A DNA stretch of 8,806 nt from Gammaproteobacteria bacterium (GCA_003232015.1 QIKU01000106.1:1-8806); one strand, 5' to 3'. Counted from the stretch's first letter, positions 1 to 8,258 are shown. Program-made: numbers and translations. The notes: a model not told the origin generated them from the letters alone.

Positions 1-361
1 GTAAAACACTATCTTTCCCCATCTCGGAAAGCAGCGATTTGGGCAAACCGCGTGTTTCAGGCCCAAACAGGAAGGCATCGCCTTCTTTAAAGACCGTGTC
101 ATACACACTTTTTACGCCGTGTGTCGATAAGCCAAAAATACGTGCCGGTTTTGCACGCGCCATATAATCCTCTAAATTGGCATAGGTTTTGACGCTGGCA
201 TACTCATCGTAGTCCAGACCCGCACGGCGCAGGCGCTTGTCGTCCAGCTCAAAACCCAACGGTTCAATAAGGTGCAAATGGCAGCCCGTATTGGCACACA
301 GGCGGATAATATTACCGGTGTTCGGCGGAATTTCAGGTTCAAATAAAACAATATCAAACAT
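1..361 (-). CDS. trmL: tRNA (cytidine(34)-2'-O)-methyltransferase TrmL, 3' end cut off by the window
   Basis: SPOUT-class methyltransferase that 2'-O-methylates the wobble nucleotide of certain leucine tRNAs, using S-adenosylmethionine, in the cytoplasm. The reverse complement opens with ATG at 361 and reads without a stop to base 1, giving the first 120 residues; the family is usually about 150-160 residues, so roughly the last quarter lies outside the window. Diagnostic stretches are [20 protein letters not shown] at the N-terminus (the family's N-PxNxGNIxR signature), RLCANTG at about residues 20-26, and [10 protein letters not shown] at about residues 98-107, which forms part of the trefoil-knot SAM site. 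The start has only a weak ribosome binding site (GAAG about 9 bases upstream). It is transcribed divergently from pyrD. No key residue is missing in the visible part. Family assignment is firm. Confidence 0.93.
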   Translation of the reverse strand, partial: MFDIVLFEPEIPPNTGNIIRLCANTGCHLHLIEPLGFELDDKRLRRAGLDYDEYASVKTYANLEDYMARAKPARIFGLSTHGVKSVYDTVFKEGDAFLFGPETRGLPKSLLSEMGKDSVL

Positions 362-378
362 AATTTTTACTTCATTAT

Positions 379-407
379 TAAACAAACGCCACAATACCCT
401 TTATAAT
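379..407 (+). promoter_or_regulatory. candidate sigma70-type promoter for pyrD
   Basis: A perfect TATAAT (402-407) is preceded at 17-base spacing by TAAACA (379-384), which matches four positions of the -35 consensus. Transcription would start near 413-414, downstream of the ATG at 408. If real, this promoter excludes 408 as the start codon of its own transcript and favours TTG at 441. It overlaps the candidate trmL promoter. Confidence 0.4.
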
Positions 408-420
408 ATGGTACTTACAA
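391..420 (-). promoter_or_regulatory. candidate sigma70-type promoter for trmL
   Basis: On the minus strand, TTGTAA (415-420) and TATTGT (391-396) lie 18 bases apart, about 30 bases upstream of the trmL ATG. Each hexamer matches the consensus at four positions. The element overlaps the candidate pyrD promoter on the opposite strand. This is a reading by eye in AT-rich DNA, so it is tentative. Confidence 0.3.
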
Positions 421-440
421 TCACATTCTGGACAAACAGC

Positions 441-1379
<939 letters not shown>

Positions 1380-1412
1380 ACTAAAACTCAATTAAGCTAC
1401 TTTGAATTGTCA

Positions 1413-2123
1413 CTAATCGAAATGTGCCGGCTCAATATGTGAACTAATAAAGGCTTCCGCATCGTTCAATATTTCTTTTGCCTTGCGGCCTTTGGTGGGA
1501 ATGGCTTTACCAATGTGAATGGTGATTAAGCCCGGTTTTTTTATAAAGCCACGCTTTGGCCAGTAGTAACCGGCATTATGTGCAACCGGCACAACGGGGT
1601 AACCGCTTTTTTCGGCCAGTATGCCACCGCCTCTTTTATATTCCACTTTAGCATCGGGTGCGATGCGGGTGCCCTCTGGAAAGATAATAACCACAATATT
1701 TTCTTTTAAGCGCTGCGTACCCTTTTCTATTAACTGTTTTAATGCAAAGCGCCCTGTTCCTCTTTTAACGGCCACTGGCTTTAACATGGCCAAAGCCCAA
1801 CCAAAGAAAGGCACGTATAATAATTCCTTTTTTATCACGAACGATAGTGGTGGGAATATTAACTGCAAGGCCATTGTTTCCCAGGTCGACTGGTGACTGG
1901 AAAAAATAATAAAATTTTCATCAGGTATGTTTTCTCGCCCTTTAACTTCATAGCGAATACCACAAAGCACCCTTAAAGACCAGACATTAAAAACCGCATA
2001 GGTGCGTATAAGCTTAGAGCGTAGAGTAAAGGGAAATAAAACAAAAAAACTCGACCCCACTGTAACAATAATGGTGCTCACAATCATACCAATACTGAAT
2101 AACAACGAACGAAAAGCCTGCAT
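1413..2123 (-). CDS. plsC: 1-acyl-sn-glycerol-3-phosphate acyltransferase (PlsC/LPLAT family)
   Basis: Inner-membrane enzyme expected to transfer an acyl chain to position 2 of lysophosphatidic acid, giving phosphatidic acid for phospholipid synthesis. It has 236 residues, normal for the family. A hydrophobic N-terminal segment (about residues 8-32) should anchor it in the membrane. The catalytic block is SSHQSTWETM (75-84). His77 is followed at the HX4D position by Glu82 instead of Asp, a variant I recall in many gammaproteobacterial homologues, so probably functional. The substrate-binding block is IFPEGTR (147-153), followed by KRGGG (163-167) and VPVAHNAG (178-185). It is the last gene of the minus-strand block, 12 bases after gmhB. 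No convincing terminator was found in the 33 bases to pyrD. A related role, such as acylating another lysolipid, cannot be excluded. Confidence 0.9.
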   Translation of the reverse strand: MQAFRSLLFSIGMIVSTIIVTVGSSFFVLFPFTLRSKLIRTYAVFNVWSLRVLCGIRYEVKGRENIPDENFIIFSSHQSTWETMALQLIFPPLSFVIKKELLYVPFFGWALAMLKPVAVKRGTGRFALKQLIEKGTQRLKENIVVIIFPEGTRIAPDAKVEYKRGGGILAEKSGYPVVPVAHNAGYYWPKRGFIKKPGLITIHIGKAIPTKGRKAKEILNDAEAFISSHIEPAHFD

Positions 2124-2135
2124 AGTTTTTTATCT

Positions 2136-2672
2136 TTATTCTACAATAGAGTTAACATAATCAGCCAAAGAATCATAAACTGGAATACCGCTTATTTCTT
2201 TAGTATGGTTTTTAATCGTGCGCTCACCTTTACCGGTTTTAACCAGTATCGGTTTTGCATTTACAGTTATTGCGGCCTGCAAATCCCGCAGTGAATCACC
2301 AACAACGGTCACTTTACTTAAATCGACATCAAAACGTTTGGCAATATCCAGGTACATACCCGGCTTTGGTTTGCGGCAATGGCAGTCATCGTCTGGCCCA
2401 TGCGGACAGTAAAAAATACCATCTAAATGTGTGCCTTCATTTTGCAACAGGCGACTCAGTTTGTCATGCATCCGATGCAAGGTATCTAAGTCATATAAGC
2501 CACGCGCAATACCCGATTGATTGGTTGCAACAACAATGCGGTAACCGGCCTGTTTTAGTTTTGCGATGGCTGCCAGACTGCCTTCCAGAGGAATAAATTC
2601 TTCGGGCGATTTTATGTAATCATCCGAGTCTTCATTGATAACACCATCGCGATCCAGGATTATAAATTTCAT
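2136..2672 (-). CDS. gmhB: D-glycero-beta-D-manno-heptose-1,7-bisphosphate 7-phosphatase
   Basis: HAD-superfamily phosphatase that removes the 7-phosphate from heptose bisphosphate in ADP-heptose synthesis for the LPS inner core; cytoplasmic. It has 178 residues, normal for GmhB. HAD motif I is ILDRDGVIN (5-13), with nucleophile Asp7 and acid/base Asp9. Motif II is ATNQSG (49-54). The lysine of motif III lies in RKPKPGM (100-106), and motif IV is VVGDSLRD (123-130). The zinc-binding loop that separates GmhB from other HAD enzymes is present as Cys89-x-His91 and Cys97-x-Cys99; it is the short-loop version, shorter than in E. coli. It lies 9 bases after the MazG-like gene and 12 before plsC, so co-transcription is likely. 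The related histidinol-phosphatase is less likely because this protein has no fused dehydratase and sits in a gmhB-typical context. Confidence 0.93.
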   Translation of the reverse strand: MKFIILDRDGVINEDSDDYIKSPEEFIPLEGSLAAIAKLKQAGYRIVVATNQSGIARGLYDLDTLHRMHDKLSRLLQNEGTHLDGIFYCPHGPDDDCHCRKPKPGMYLDIAKRFDVDLSKVTVVGDSLRDLQAAITVNAKPILVKTGKGERTIKNHTKEISGIPVYDSLADYVNSIVE

Positions 2673-2681
2673 ATTTACAAC

Positions 2682-3011
2682 TTAATCTCTAAATTCTGAC
2701 ACGCGAATTTTGCCATTAATCATTTTTGATTCACGCTGCATTATTTTATCCATTTTTTTCCAGAACGCATCTTTTAAATCAAACTCAGCGGCTATTGCCG
2801 TACCCAGTAGCAAAATATAAAGATCAGCCACTTCTTCGGCTAAATCTTCCTTGCTTTTACCTTTAGTAATGGCAGAGGAAATTTCGCCCAGCTCTTCAGC
2901 CATTAAAGCAACACGGTAAGGCAAGTCCTCACCGCCGCTGTTTTTAAAGTCGTGCTTGTCATGAAAGGCCTGAACTTTTGCAAGCATTGCATCGTAAGAG
3001 TCAATATTCAT
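2682..3011 (-). CDS. MazG-like nucleotide pyrophosphohydrolase
   Basis: Small all-alpha NTP pyrophosphatase of the MazG/PRA-PH type, expected to hydrolyse a nucleoside triphosphate or a related pyrophosphate. The substrate cannot be read from sequence; cleansing of the nucleotide pool is the usual assumption. The 109 residues correspond to a single MazG core. The magnesium-binding acidic residues are visible: AEELGEI (38-44), with Glu39, Glu40 and Glu43, and EEVADLYILL (59-68), with Glu60 and Asp63. A basic C-terminal part follows, with KMDKIMQRESK at about 86-96. It lies 28 bases after glyS and 9 before gmhB on the same strand. The start ATG at 3011 is preceded by GGAT about 8 bases upstream. 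The gene is not part of the glyQ-glyS-gmhB-plsC core I know from Pseudomonas, so it may be a lineage-specific insertion in the operon. The fold assignment is good; the function is open. Confidence 0.8.
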   Translation of the reverse strand: MNIDSYDAMLAKVQAFHDKHDFKNSGGEDLPYRVALMAEELGEISSAITKGKSKEDLAEEVADLYILLLGTAIAAEFDLKDAFWKKMDKIMQRESKMINGKIRVSEFRD

Positions 3012-3039
3012 CTGTTTTATCCAAATTTATTTTTTGCCG

Positions 3040-5106
3040 CTATAACTTTGATAAATCCGCTATTTGCATAAACAAATTGCGTAAATTATTTAACAAAGCA
3101 ATCCGGTTATTTCGTACGGCTTCATCATCGTCCATAACCATTACATTATCAAAGAAAGCATCAACCGGCTCACGTAATTCGGCCAACTGATTCAAAGCTT
3201 GTTCATACTCGGATGCTTTAATGCTTTGCTGTACTTTGTCACTTAAATTATTTAAGGTCGCGAAGAAGATTTTTTCTGCATCGTCAGATAATAATTTTTC
3301 ATTAATACTCGATGGCAGCTCACCTTTTATTTTCTTCAATATATTACCGCTGCGCTTATTAGCAGCAGCTAAACTTTTTGCGGCAGGCAAAGCCATAAAA
3401 GCATTGACGGCATGCACACGCTTATTCAGGTCGACCGGATTAGTTGGCTTAATGGCTAAAACAGACTGAATAACATCCACTTCAATATTTTGATCATGAT
3501 AGTAAGCACTTAGCCGGTCTAAACAATAATCAAATACCAGTGGAATGGCTTTAGCTGCCTCTATTTTTTTATCGAAATTTGCAGCCGCCTGCGTGAGCAG
3601 TTCTTTTAAGTCGATATCGAGATTTTTTTCAATTAATATTCTGAGCACGCCCAGGGCTGCGCGTCGTAAGGCGAAGGGATCTTTAACACCCGTTGGGATT
3701 TGCCCGATAGCAAATATACCCATTAATGTATCCACCCTGTCAGCCAGTGCAACGGACTGACTAACATAAGTGGTGGGCAAGGTATCACCCGCAAAACGTG
3801 GTTTGTAATAATCATCCAGTGCATCGGCAACTTGCGCATCTTCGCCGTCATGCTGTGCATAATAGCGCCCCATTACGCCTTGCAAGCTGGGCAGTTCACC
3901 CACCATATCGGTGAGTAAATCGCACTTACATAATTCGGCGGCACGTTGCGCCAGCACATCATTTTCACCTAACTGTTTTGCTATCCAGGCCGATAAGGTT
4001 TTAACGCGTTGGGTTTTATCATACAGCGTACCGAGCTGTTTTTGAAAAACAACAGATTTTAAACGCGCTAATTGTGACTCCAGTTTTACTTTACGATCCT
4101 GATTCCAGAAAAATTCCGCGTCAGCAAAACGTGGGCGAATCACACGCTCATTACCTTCGCTGACCTGAACAGGATCTTTACTTTCTATATTGCTGATCGT
4201 AATAAAGTGTGGCATCAGCTTGCCGTTCGCATCTTCCAGGTGAAAATACTTCTGGTTTAACTTCATGGTGTAAATAAGCGCTTCTTGTGGCACGTCTAAA
4301 AAACGTTCTTCAAAATTACCTTTGACTGCAACGGGCCATTCAACCATTGCGGTAACTTCATCTAACAAATTTTCATCAATCACGGCGGTGGCTTTGGACT
4401 CAGCCGCAATAGCTTCGATTTGCCCGCGGATTATTTCTTTACGTGTATTAAAATCGGCAATGACCCTGCCTTTATTTTTTAACCGCTGTTCATAGTCGGC
4501 TGGTTTTCTAATACTGATCGCCACAGGTGCATGAAAGCGATGACCATAAGTTTGACCGCCCGAATGCACCGATAAAATATCACAATCAACAACCTTGTTA
4601 TTAAACAACACCATCACCCATTGTACAGGGCGAACAAACTGTGCGTCTAAATCACCCCAGCGCATTCTTTTTGCGATGGGTAATTTATCCAGTGCGGTTT
4701 TAATAATGTCGGCTAACAGTTGTTGCGTTTCTTTACCAGCCTGCTGTGCGCGGTACATAAGCCAGGTGCCTTTATCGGTTTCCAGTTTTTCTAAATTTGC
4801 AACATCAACACCACAGGATTTTGCAAAACCCTGTACGGCTTTGGTTGGGTTACCGTCTGCATCGTAAGCCGCTTTTAATGCGGGGCCACGCTTTTCAACT
4901 TCTTTGTCGGCCTGTTTTACTTCTAACGCTTCTATCCATATTGCTAAACGCCGAGGCGTTGCATATGAATGCACGGCTCCATAATTTAAACTTGCTTCAT
5001 CTAACAAAGTGCTTACATTTTTAGTAAAAGCATTGGATAAGGTTAACAATGCGGTTGGTGGTAACTCTTCAGTACCAATTTCTATTAACAGCTCACTGGT
5101 TTTCAT
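3040..5106 (-). CDS. glyS: glycine--tRNA ligase beta subunit
   Basis: Beta subunit of the bacterial alpha2beta2 glycyl-tRNA synthetase, which charges tRNA-Gly in the cytoplasm. The beta subunit recognises and binds the tRNA and works only with GlyQ. It has 688 residues, almost the same as the E. coli protein. The N-terminus [13 protein letters not shown] (5-17) and the following ATPRRLAIW (about 50-58) are typical of the family. An HD-like region lies in the middle (around [16 protein letters not shown]). The C-terminal end, with [16 protein letters not shown], is the DALR-type anticodon-binding domain. The ATG overlaps the glyQ stop in a 4-base ATGA, which indicates translational coupling and matches the equal stoichiometry the enzyme needs. 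No frameshift or internal stop is present. Confidence 0.97.
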   Translation of the reverse strand: MKTSELLIEIGTEELPPTALLTLSNAFTKNVSTLLDEASLNYGAVHSYATPRRLAIWIEALEVKQADKEVEKRGPALKAAYDADGNPTKAVQGFAKSCGVDVANLEKLETDKGTWLMYRAQQAGKETQQLLADIIKTALDKLPIAKRMRWGDLDAQFVRPVQWVMVLFNNKVVDCDILSVHSGGQTYGHRFHAPVAISIRKPADYEQRLKNKGRVIADFNTRKEIIRGQIEAIAAESKATAVIDENLLDEVTAMVEWPVAVKGNFEERFLDVPQEALIYTMKLNQKYFHLEDANGKLMPHFITISNIESKDPVQVSEGNERVIRPRFADAEFFWNQDRKVKLESQLARLKSVVFQKQLGTLYDKTQRVKTLSAWIAKQLGENDVLAQRAAELCKCDLLTDMVGELPSLQGVMGRYYAQHDGEDAQVADALDDYYKPRFAGDTLPTTYVSQSVALADRVDTLMGIFAIGQIPTGVKDPFALRRAALGVLRILIEKNLDIDLKELLTQAAANFDKKIEAAKAIPLVFDYCLDRLSAYYHDQNIEVDVIQSVLAIKPTNPVDLNKRVHAVNAFMALPAAKSLAAANKRSGNILKKIKGELPSSINEKLLSDDAEKIFFATLNNLSDKVQQSIKASEYEQALNQLAELREPVDAFFDNVMVMDDDEAVRNNRIALLNNLRNLFMQIADLSKL

Positions 5107-6011
5107 TGCGCACTCACTTTAGCTTTATTGCTATTACTGCAAAGCGGGAAACCCAGTTCTTCGCGACGCGCATGATACGCTTCTGCTACCGCGCGCGATA
5201 AATTTCGGATGCGTAATATAAAGCGCTGCCGTTCCGTTACCGAAATGGCGTGACGCGCATCGAGTAAATTAAATGTATGCGATGCCGTTAACATTTGTTC
5301 ATAGGCTGGTAAGGGTAAATCTTTTTCGATTAAAGACTGGCTTTGTGTTTCGCACTGGTCGAATTGCTTAAACAGTTCTTCTACATTGGCGTGTTCAAAG
5401 TTATAGGCTGACTGTTCCACTTCGTTCTGATGAAACACGTCACCATAAGTCACCACGCCTTGCGGGCCTTCGGTCCAGACCAGATCAAATAAACTTTTTA
5501 CACCTTGCAGGTACATGGCAATGCGTTCCAGGCCATAAGTGATTTCACCGGTAACCGGCTTACATTCCAAACCACCCACTTGCTGAAAATAAGTAAACTG
5601 GGTAACTTCCATGCCATTGAGCCAGACTTCCCAGCCCAGCCCCCAGGCGCCCAGCGTAGGTGATTCCCAGTTGTCTTCGACAAAACGAACATCATGCACC
5701 AGCGTATCAATGCCCAGCATTTCGAGCGAGCCCAGATATAATTCCTGTATATTTTTGGGTGACGGCTTAAGCATGACCTGAAACTGATAATAGTGCTGCA
5801 GGCGGTTCGGGTTTTCACCATAACGGCCATCGGTGGGTCGCCGACAGGGCTGTACATAGGCCGTATTCCAGGGCTCGGGGCCAATCGCACGCAAGAAAGT
5901 GGCGGGGTGGAAAGTACCTGCGCCCATTTCCATGTCATAGGGCTGTAAAATTACGCAGCCCTGATCTGCCCAATACTGTTGCAAGGACATTATAAGTTGT
6001 TGAAAAGTCAT
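5103..6011 (-). CDS. glyQ: glycine--tRNA ligase alpha subunit
   Basis: Catalytic class II subunit of the heterotetrameric glycyl-tRNA synthetase, which activates glycine with ATP and joins it to tRNA-Gly. It has 302 residues, against about 303 in E. coli. The N-terminal [20 protein letters not shown] (19-38) is near-diagnostic. Class II motif 2 is seen in [19 protein letters not shown] (57-75), and motif 3 in [16 protein letters not shown] (155-170), where the arginine contacts ATP. It is the first gene of the minus-strand block and overlaps glyS by 4 bases. A candidate promoter lies 54-84 bases upstream of the start. The ribosome binding site before ATG 6011 is weak (GGA about 10 bases upstream), but the start fits the family alignment. 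Confidence 0.97.
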   Translation of the reverse strand: MTFQQLIMSLQQYWADQGCVILQPYDMEMGAGTFHPATFLRAIGPEPWNTAYVQPCRRPTDGRYGENPNRLQHYYQFQVMLKPSPKNIQELYLGSLEMLGIDTLVHDVRFVEDNWESPTLGAWGLGWEVWLNGMEVTQFTYFQQVGGLECKPVTGEITYGLERIAMYLQGVKSLFDLVWTEGPQGVVTYGDVFHQNEVEQSAYNFEHANVEELFKQFDQCETQSQSLIEKDLPLPAYEQMLTASHTFNLLDARHAISVTERQRFILRIRNLSRAVAEAYHARREELGFPLCSNSNKAKVSAQ

Positions 6012-6064
6012 TAATTTTTATCCGTTGTCTTTATTACGGTATTTAAAGTCAGTGTTATTGCCGC

Positions 6065-6095
6065 ATTATACCTGAAACCATTATTGGTCGATCAA
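6065..6095 (-). promoter_or_regulatory. candidate sigma70-type promoter for the glyQ-glyS-MazG-gmhB-plsC block
   Basis: On the minus strand, a perfect TATAAT (6065-6070) follows TTGATC (6090-6095) after 19 bases, a little longer than the ideal 17. The predicted start near 6058 would give a leader of about 47 bases before the glyQ ATG. No T-box or attenuator-like structure is evident in that leader. Confidence 0.45.
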
Positions 6096-6258
6096 TCCCG
6101 GTGTAAAATTGCCACTTAATCTTGACGAAAGAGCCACTGCTTGCCAAAATTTTGCTGAAACAGCAGAAATAATACCTCTCAAATTGTGAAGCAGGTCTCG
6201 AAACCGGCGACCATATCGAAATTAAACTGAAATTACTGCGCCGATGGCTATCTGTTGT

Positions 6259-6287
6259 TTGATTATTATCCATCGCTCCGATACTGT
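6259..6287 (+). promoter_or_regulatory. candidate promoter for the TlpA-DUF4266-DUF3570-ApbE cluster
   Basis: TTGATT (6259-6264) and TACTGT (6282-6287) lie 17 bases apart. The -35 matches four consensus positions and the -10 matches three. A start near 6293-6295 would give a leader of about 75 bases that includes the inverted repeat at 6317-6344. This is weak on sequence alone. Confidence 0.3.
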
Positions 6288-6316
6288 AAAAGAAAAATAA
6301 TTTTCCAGCACATATT

Positions 6317-6344
6317 CTTTACTTAGCCCTTCAAGTAAGTAAAG
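6317..6344. repeat. perfect 9-bp inverted repeat in the leader of the redox cluster
   Basis: CTTTACTTA (6317-6325) and TAAGTAAAG (6336-6344) are exact reverse complements separated by 10 bases. The right arm ends 11 bases before the ribosome binding site of the TlpA-like gene. No T-run follows on either strand, so it does not look like an intrinsic terminator. It could be a dyad operator for a dimeric regulator or an mRNA leader hairpin. The pairing is seen directly; the role is inference. Confidence 0.6.
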
Positions 6345-6368
6345 CCGCTTTTATCGGGAAGAAGTTAA

Positions 6369-6860
6369 ATGCAAAAATATATTCGTTTTCTGCTGTTATT
6401 AGTGGTCACTTTTTATAGTACAGCGACGCTTGCGGCAAAAGGGACTTACCCTTCTTTTAGTTTACCGGAATTTAGTGGCAATCAAAAAGTTGAATTAGCA
6501 AAACTACGCGGTAAGGTTGTGTACATTGATTTCTGGGCTTCATGGTGTGCACCCTGCCGACAGTCTATGCCAAAATTTAATGTACTTTATAATAAACTGC
6601 CCCGCGCAAGTTTTGAAATTCTGGCCATCAACCTTGATGAATCAAAAACTGACGCACAACAATTTCTTAATGACTACCCTGTTGACTACACAGTGCTGTA
6701 TGACGCAACGGGTGCCACACCGAAACAGTTCGGTGTAAAAGTGATGCCGACCGGTTACCTGCTGGATCGATTTGGCATGGTGCGCCATGTACATCAGGGT
6801 TTTCGTAGTGGCGATGACAGGCTGTTAATGAATGAAATTAAAAAATTACTTTCGGAATAA
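6369..6860 (+). CDS. exported TlpA-like thioredoxin-fold protein
   Basis: Thiol-disulfide oxidoreductase of the TlpA/ResA type, expected in the periplasm. Residues 1-23 form a Sec signal peptide: Lys3 and Arg6, then a hydrophobic core FLLLLVVTF, ending in TLAA with cleavage likely near residue 22 or 23. The mature part carries the thioredoxin core with FWASWCAPCRQSMPKF (55-70), active-site pair Cys60 and Cys63, and the cis-proline loop VMPTGYLLD (125-133) with Pro127. Length 163 is normal for the family. The start ATG has a strong ribosome binding site, GGGAAGAAG, 4 bases upstream. It is the first gene of the cluster; the DUF4266-type lipoprotein starts 15 bases after its stop. Its neighbours suggest a dedicated partner, most obviously the terminal Cys-x-Cys of that lipoprotein. 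General cytochrome c maturation or Dsb roles are possible, but no cytochrome genes are nearby. Confidence 0.88.
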   Translation: MQKYIRFLLLLVVTFYSTATLAAKGTYPSFSLPEFSGNQKVELAKLRGKVVYIDFWASWCAPCRQSMPKFNVLYNKLPRASFEILAINLDESKTDAQQFLNDYPVDYTVLYDATGATPKQFGVKVMPTGYLLDRFGMVRHVHQGFRSGDDRLLMNEIKKLLSE

Positions 6861-6875
6861 AAGAGGCTGCTTAAA

Positions 6876-7088
6876 ATGATAATCCGTATCAGTTTATTGT
6901 TGTTTGCACTGTTAGCGTCAGCCTGTAGCACGACCATTCAACCATGGGAACGTGGCACACTGGCAAAACCTGAAATGCAATGGGTAAGCGATGCACAGGG
7001 CTTTGCTTTATCAAAGCATGTTTACTTTAGTAAAGAAGGCAGTAATGGTGGCTCGATGGTTGTAGGCGGTGGCTGCGGCTGCAATTAA
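6876..7088 (+). CDS. small DUF4266-type lipoprotein with C-terminal GGGCGCN
   Basis: A 70-residue predicted lipoprotein of unknown function that I recognise as the DUF4266 type. A short signal peptide (residues 1-16, core ISLLLFALL) ends in a lipobox read as ASAC, with the lipidated cysteine at position 17. Position -3 is Ala instead of the usual Leu. The mature form would be about 54 residues. It contains PWERGTLAKPEM (23-34), a His/Lys-containing stretch ALSKHVYFSKEG (44-55), a Gly-rich linker, and ends in GGGCGCN (64-70), placing Cys67 and Cys69 almost at the C-terminus. There is no Asp at +2 (Ser18 follows Cys17), so outer-membrane sorting is expected. AAGAGG (6861-6866) is a good ribosome binding site. 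It lies 15 bases after the TlpA-like gene and 6 before the barrel gene. The Cys pair could be a substrate of the thioredoxin or a metal or cofactor ligand; this is inference. Confidence 0.82.
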   Translation: MIIRISLLLFALLASACSTTIQPWERGTLAKPEMQWVSDAQGFALSKHVYFSKEGSNGGSMVVGGGCGCN

Positions 7089-7094
7089 AACAAT

Positions 7095-8258
7095 ATGGCC
7101 TCGTCTAACAATAAAAACAAAACCGCGCTAGCTGCTTTAACGGCAAGTGCTTTGGCACTCCCCGCTTTTCAGACTATAGCGGCCACCGCGCCAACTGAAG
7201 CTGAAGTCGGCTACCGATACAGTTCCTACGAAGAGGATGACGCACCTGCTTCCCTTGTTGCAACTGGCGACACCAAAAGATACACCATTGATACACAGCA
7301 GTTTCGTTTGCTGTCACCCGTCGGGAAAAATTTTAGTGTAAGCCTGGATATACTCACCGAAACCATGAGTGGCGCCTCACCAATGGGCACCCAGGAAGGC
7401 TCAGGTGGCGAGCCTCAACTGGTCATGAGCGGTGCCAGCATTAGCGAAGATCGTGAAGATGTCAGGGCAAACGTTACACATTATGGCAATAGCGTTACAA
7501 CCAGCATCACCGCCGGACAGTCGAATGAAAATGATTATGCTGCAACCTATTACGGTGCAGGCTGGGAATGGGTATTCAATCAGAAAAATTCGGCCTTTCA
7601 ATTCGCAATGAGCCGTTCCGATGATAAAATTACCCCCACCGATGCGCTCCTGTTTGGCCGTATTCAAAGTGCAAGTAAAAATACAACCGGGATAAGCCTG
7701 GGGTTGTCTCAGGTACTCAGCAAAACTAAACTTATTCAGTTTGGTCTGGAACTGTCACAGGACAAGGGCTATCTGGCCGCCCCCTATAAAACTGACGACG
7801 TACGCCCCGGCAGTCGCACGCGCACGGCAGCTGTAATGCGCTACCGTCATTTTTCACCTGAAAGTAACGGTGCCCTGCATTTTGATTATCGCTATTATTG
7901 GGATGACTGGGATGTCAGCTCACATACTTTTGCCCTCGCCTGGTATAAAAATGTAACCAGCCGGTTTCAGTTAATTCCCTCGGTACGCTACTATTCACAA
8001 ACCGAAGCCAGTTTTTATGAACCTTATAAAGTGGCAGCCAACACCAATCCTTATTATTCCAGCGACTATCGGCTTTCACCTTATGGCGCCATCTCCGTTG
8101 GCTTGCAATTAGTGCATAACTTCAAGCGCTGGTCCTATACCGCAAAAATTGAACGCTACGAAGCCGATGCCGATTACTCCTTAGGAAAAGTAGTAGTAGA
8201 AAACCCCGGCCTGGTCAGCTTTACTCTTATTACTGCTGGCTTTAATATTAAATTCTAA
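7095..8258 (+). CDS. DUF3570-type outer-membrane beta-barrel protein
   Basis: Predicted outer-membrane barrel of unknown function, 387 residues, which I recognise as the DUF3570 type. The N-terminus has lysines at 7 and 9, then a hydrophobic stretch ALAALTASALALPAF (11-25), consistent with a signal peptide cleaved near residue 29 or 30. The remainder shows alternating, aromatic-rich strands, for example DYRYYWDDWDV (264-274), PSVRYYSQTEASFY (295-308) and RLSPYGAISVGLQL (326-339). It ends in GFNIKF with the terminal Phe typical of barrels recognised by the BAM machinery. It contains no cysteine. Two identical MSGAS pentapeptides at 91-95 and 111-115 flank a Gly-rich segment; the first fits an ApbE acceptor-like pattern (Glu89-x-x-Ser-Gly-Ala-Ser). 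The start has no clear ribosome binding site and lies 6 bases after the lipoprotein stop, so translation is probably coupled. The 68 bases to apbE show no terminator. Confidence 0.85.
   Translation: MASSNNKNKTALAALTASALALPAFQTIAATAPTEAEVGYRYSSYEEDDAPASLVATGDTKRYTIDTQQFRLLSPVGKNFSVSLDILTETMSGASPMGTQEGSGGEPQLVMSGASISEDREDVRANVTHYGNSVTTSITAGQSNENDYAATYYGAGWEWVFNQKNSAFQFAMSRSDDKITPTDALLFGRIQSASKNTTGISLGLSQVLSKTKLIQFGLELSQDKGYLAAPYKTDDVRPGSRTRTAAVMRYRHFSPESNGALHFDYRYYWDDWDVSSHTFALAWYKNVTSRFQLIPSVRYYSQTEASFYEPYKVAANTNPYYSSDYRLSPYGAISVGLQLVHNFKRWSYTAKIERYEADADYSLGKVVVENPGLVSFTLITAGFNIKF

Larger units (their letters stand above)
6012..6368. other. divergent intergenic region between glyQ and the TlpA-like gene
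   Basis: This 357-base stretch has no gene I can support. The glyQ side holds a candidate promoter (6065-6095). The plus-strand side holds a weaker candidate promoter (6259-6287), a 9-bp inverted repeat (6317-6344) and a good ribosome binding site, GGGAAGAAG (6356-6364). Between them, the plus frame from 6122 to 6262 reads as protein-like sequence interrupted by one TAA at 6170, which may be a gene remnant or chance. A 72-codon minus-strand reading frame at 6055-6273 overlaps the glyQ promoter and looks non-coding. Confidence 0.6.

Noticed and set aside
237..440. Extension of the pyrD reading frame upstream to ATG 237
   Set aside because: It would overlap the trmL coding sequence by 125 bases and add residues with no counterpart in the dihydroorotate dehydrogenase family.
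1390..1410. CAATT and AATTG inverted repeat between the convergent pyrD and plsC genes, considered as a bidirectional terminator
   Set aside because: The stem is only 5 AT-rich base pairs with an 11-base loop and no T-run, so it is too weak to call.
1868..1897. PlsC HX4D motif with Glu in place of Asp, considered as an inactivating change
   Set aside because: HX4E with the same HQSTWE context is, as far as I recall, common in gammaproteobacterial homologues, so it is probably a normal active variant.
2255..2596. 113-codon plus-strand reading frame antisense to gmhB
   Set aside because: The opposite strand encodes a complete GmhB with all motifs. The plus frame shows no domain and no ribosome binding site.
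5498..5938. 146-codon minus-strand reading frame inside glyQ
   Set aside because: It is an out-of-frame overlap of the well-supported glyQ coding sequence, with no family resemblance.
6055..6273. 72-codon minus-strand reading frame upstream of glyQ
   Set aside because: It has no recognisable domain and an unnatural composition, and it overlaps the candidate glyQ promoter. It is more likely chance.
6702..6722. DATGATP in the TlpA-like protein (residues 112-118), similar to a flavinylation TGAT motif
   Set aside because: Only one residue separates Asp from the first Thr, so it does not fit Dxx(S/T)GA(T/S). The segment also matches the ordinary TlpA pattern of a D-x-x-G turn before the cis-proline strand, so it is probably coincidence.
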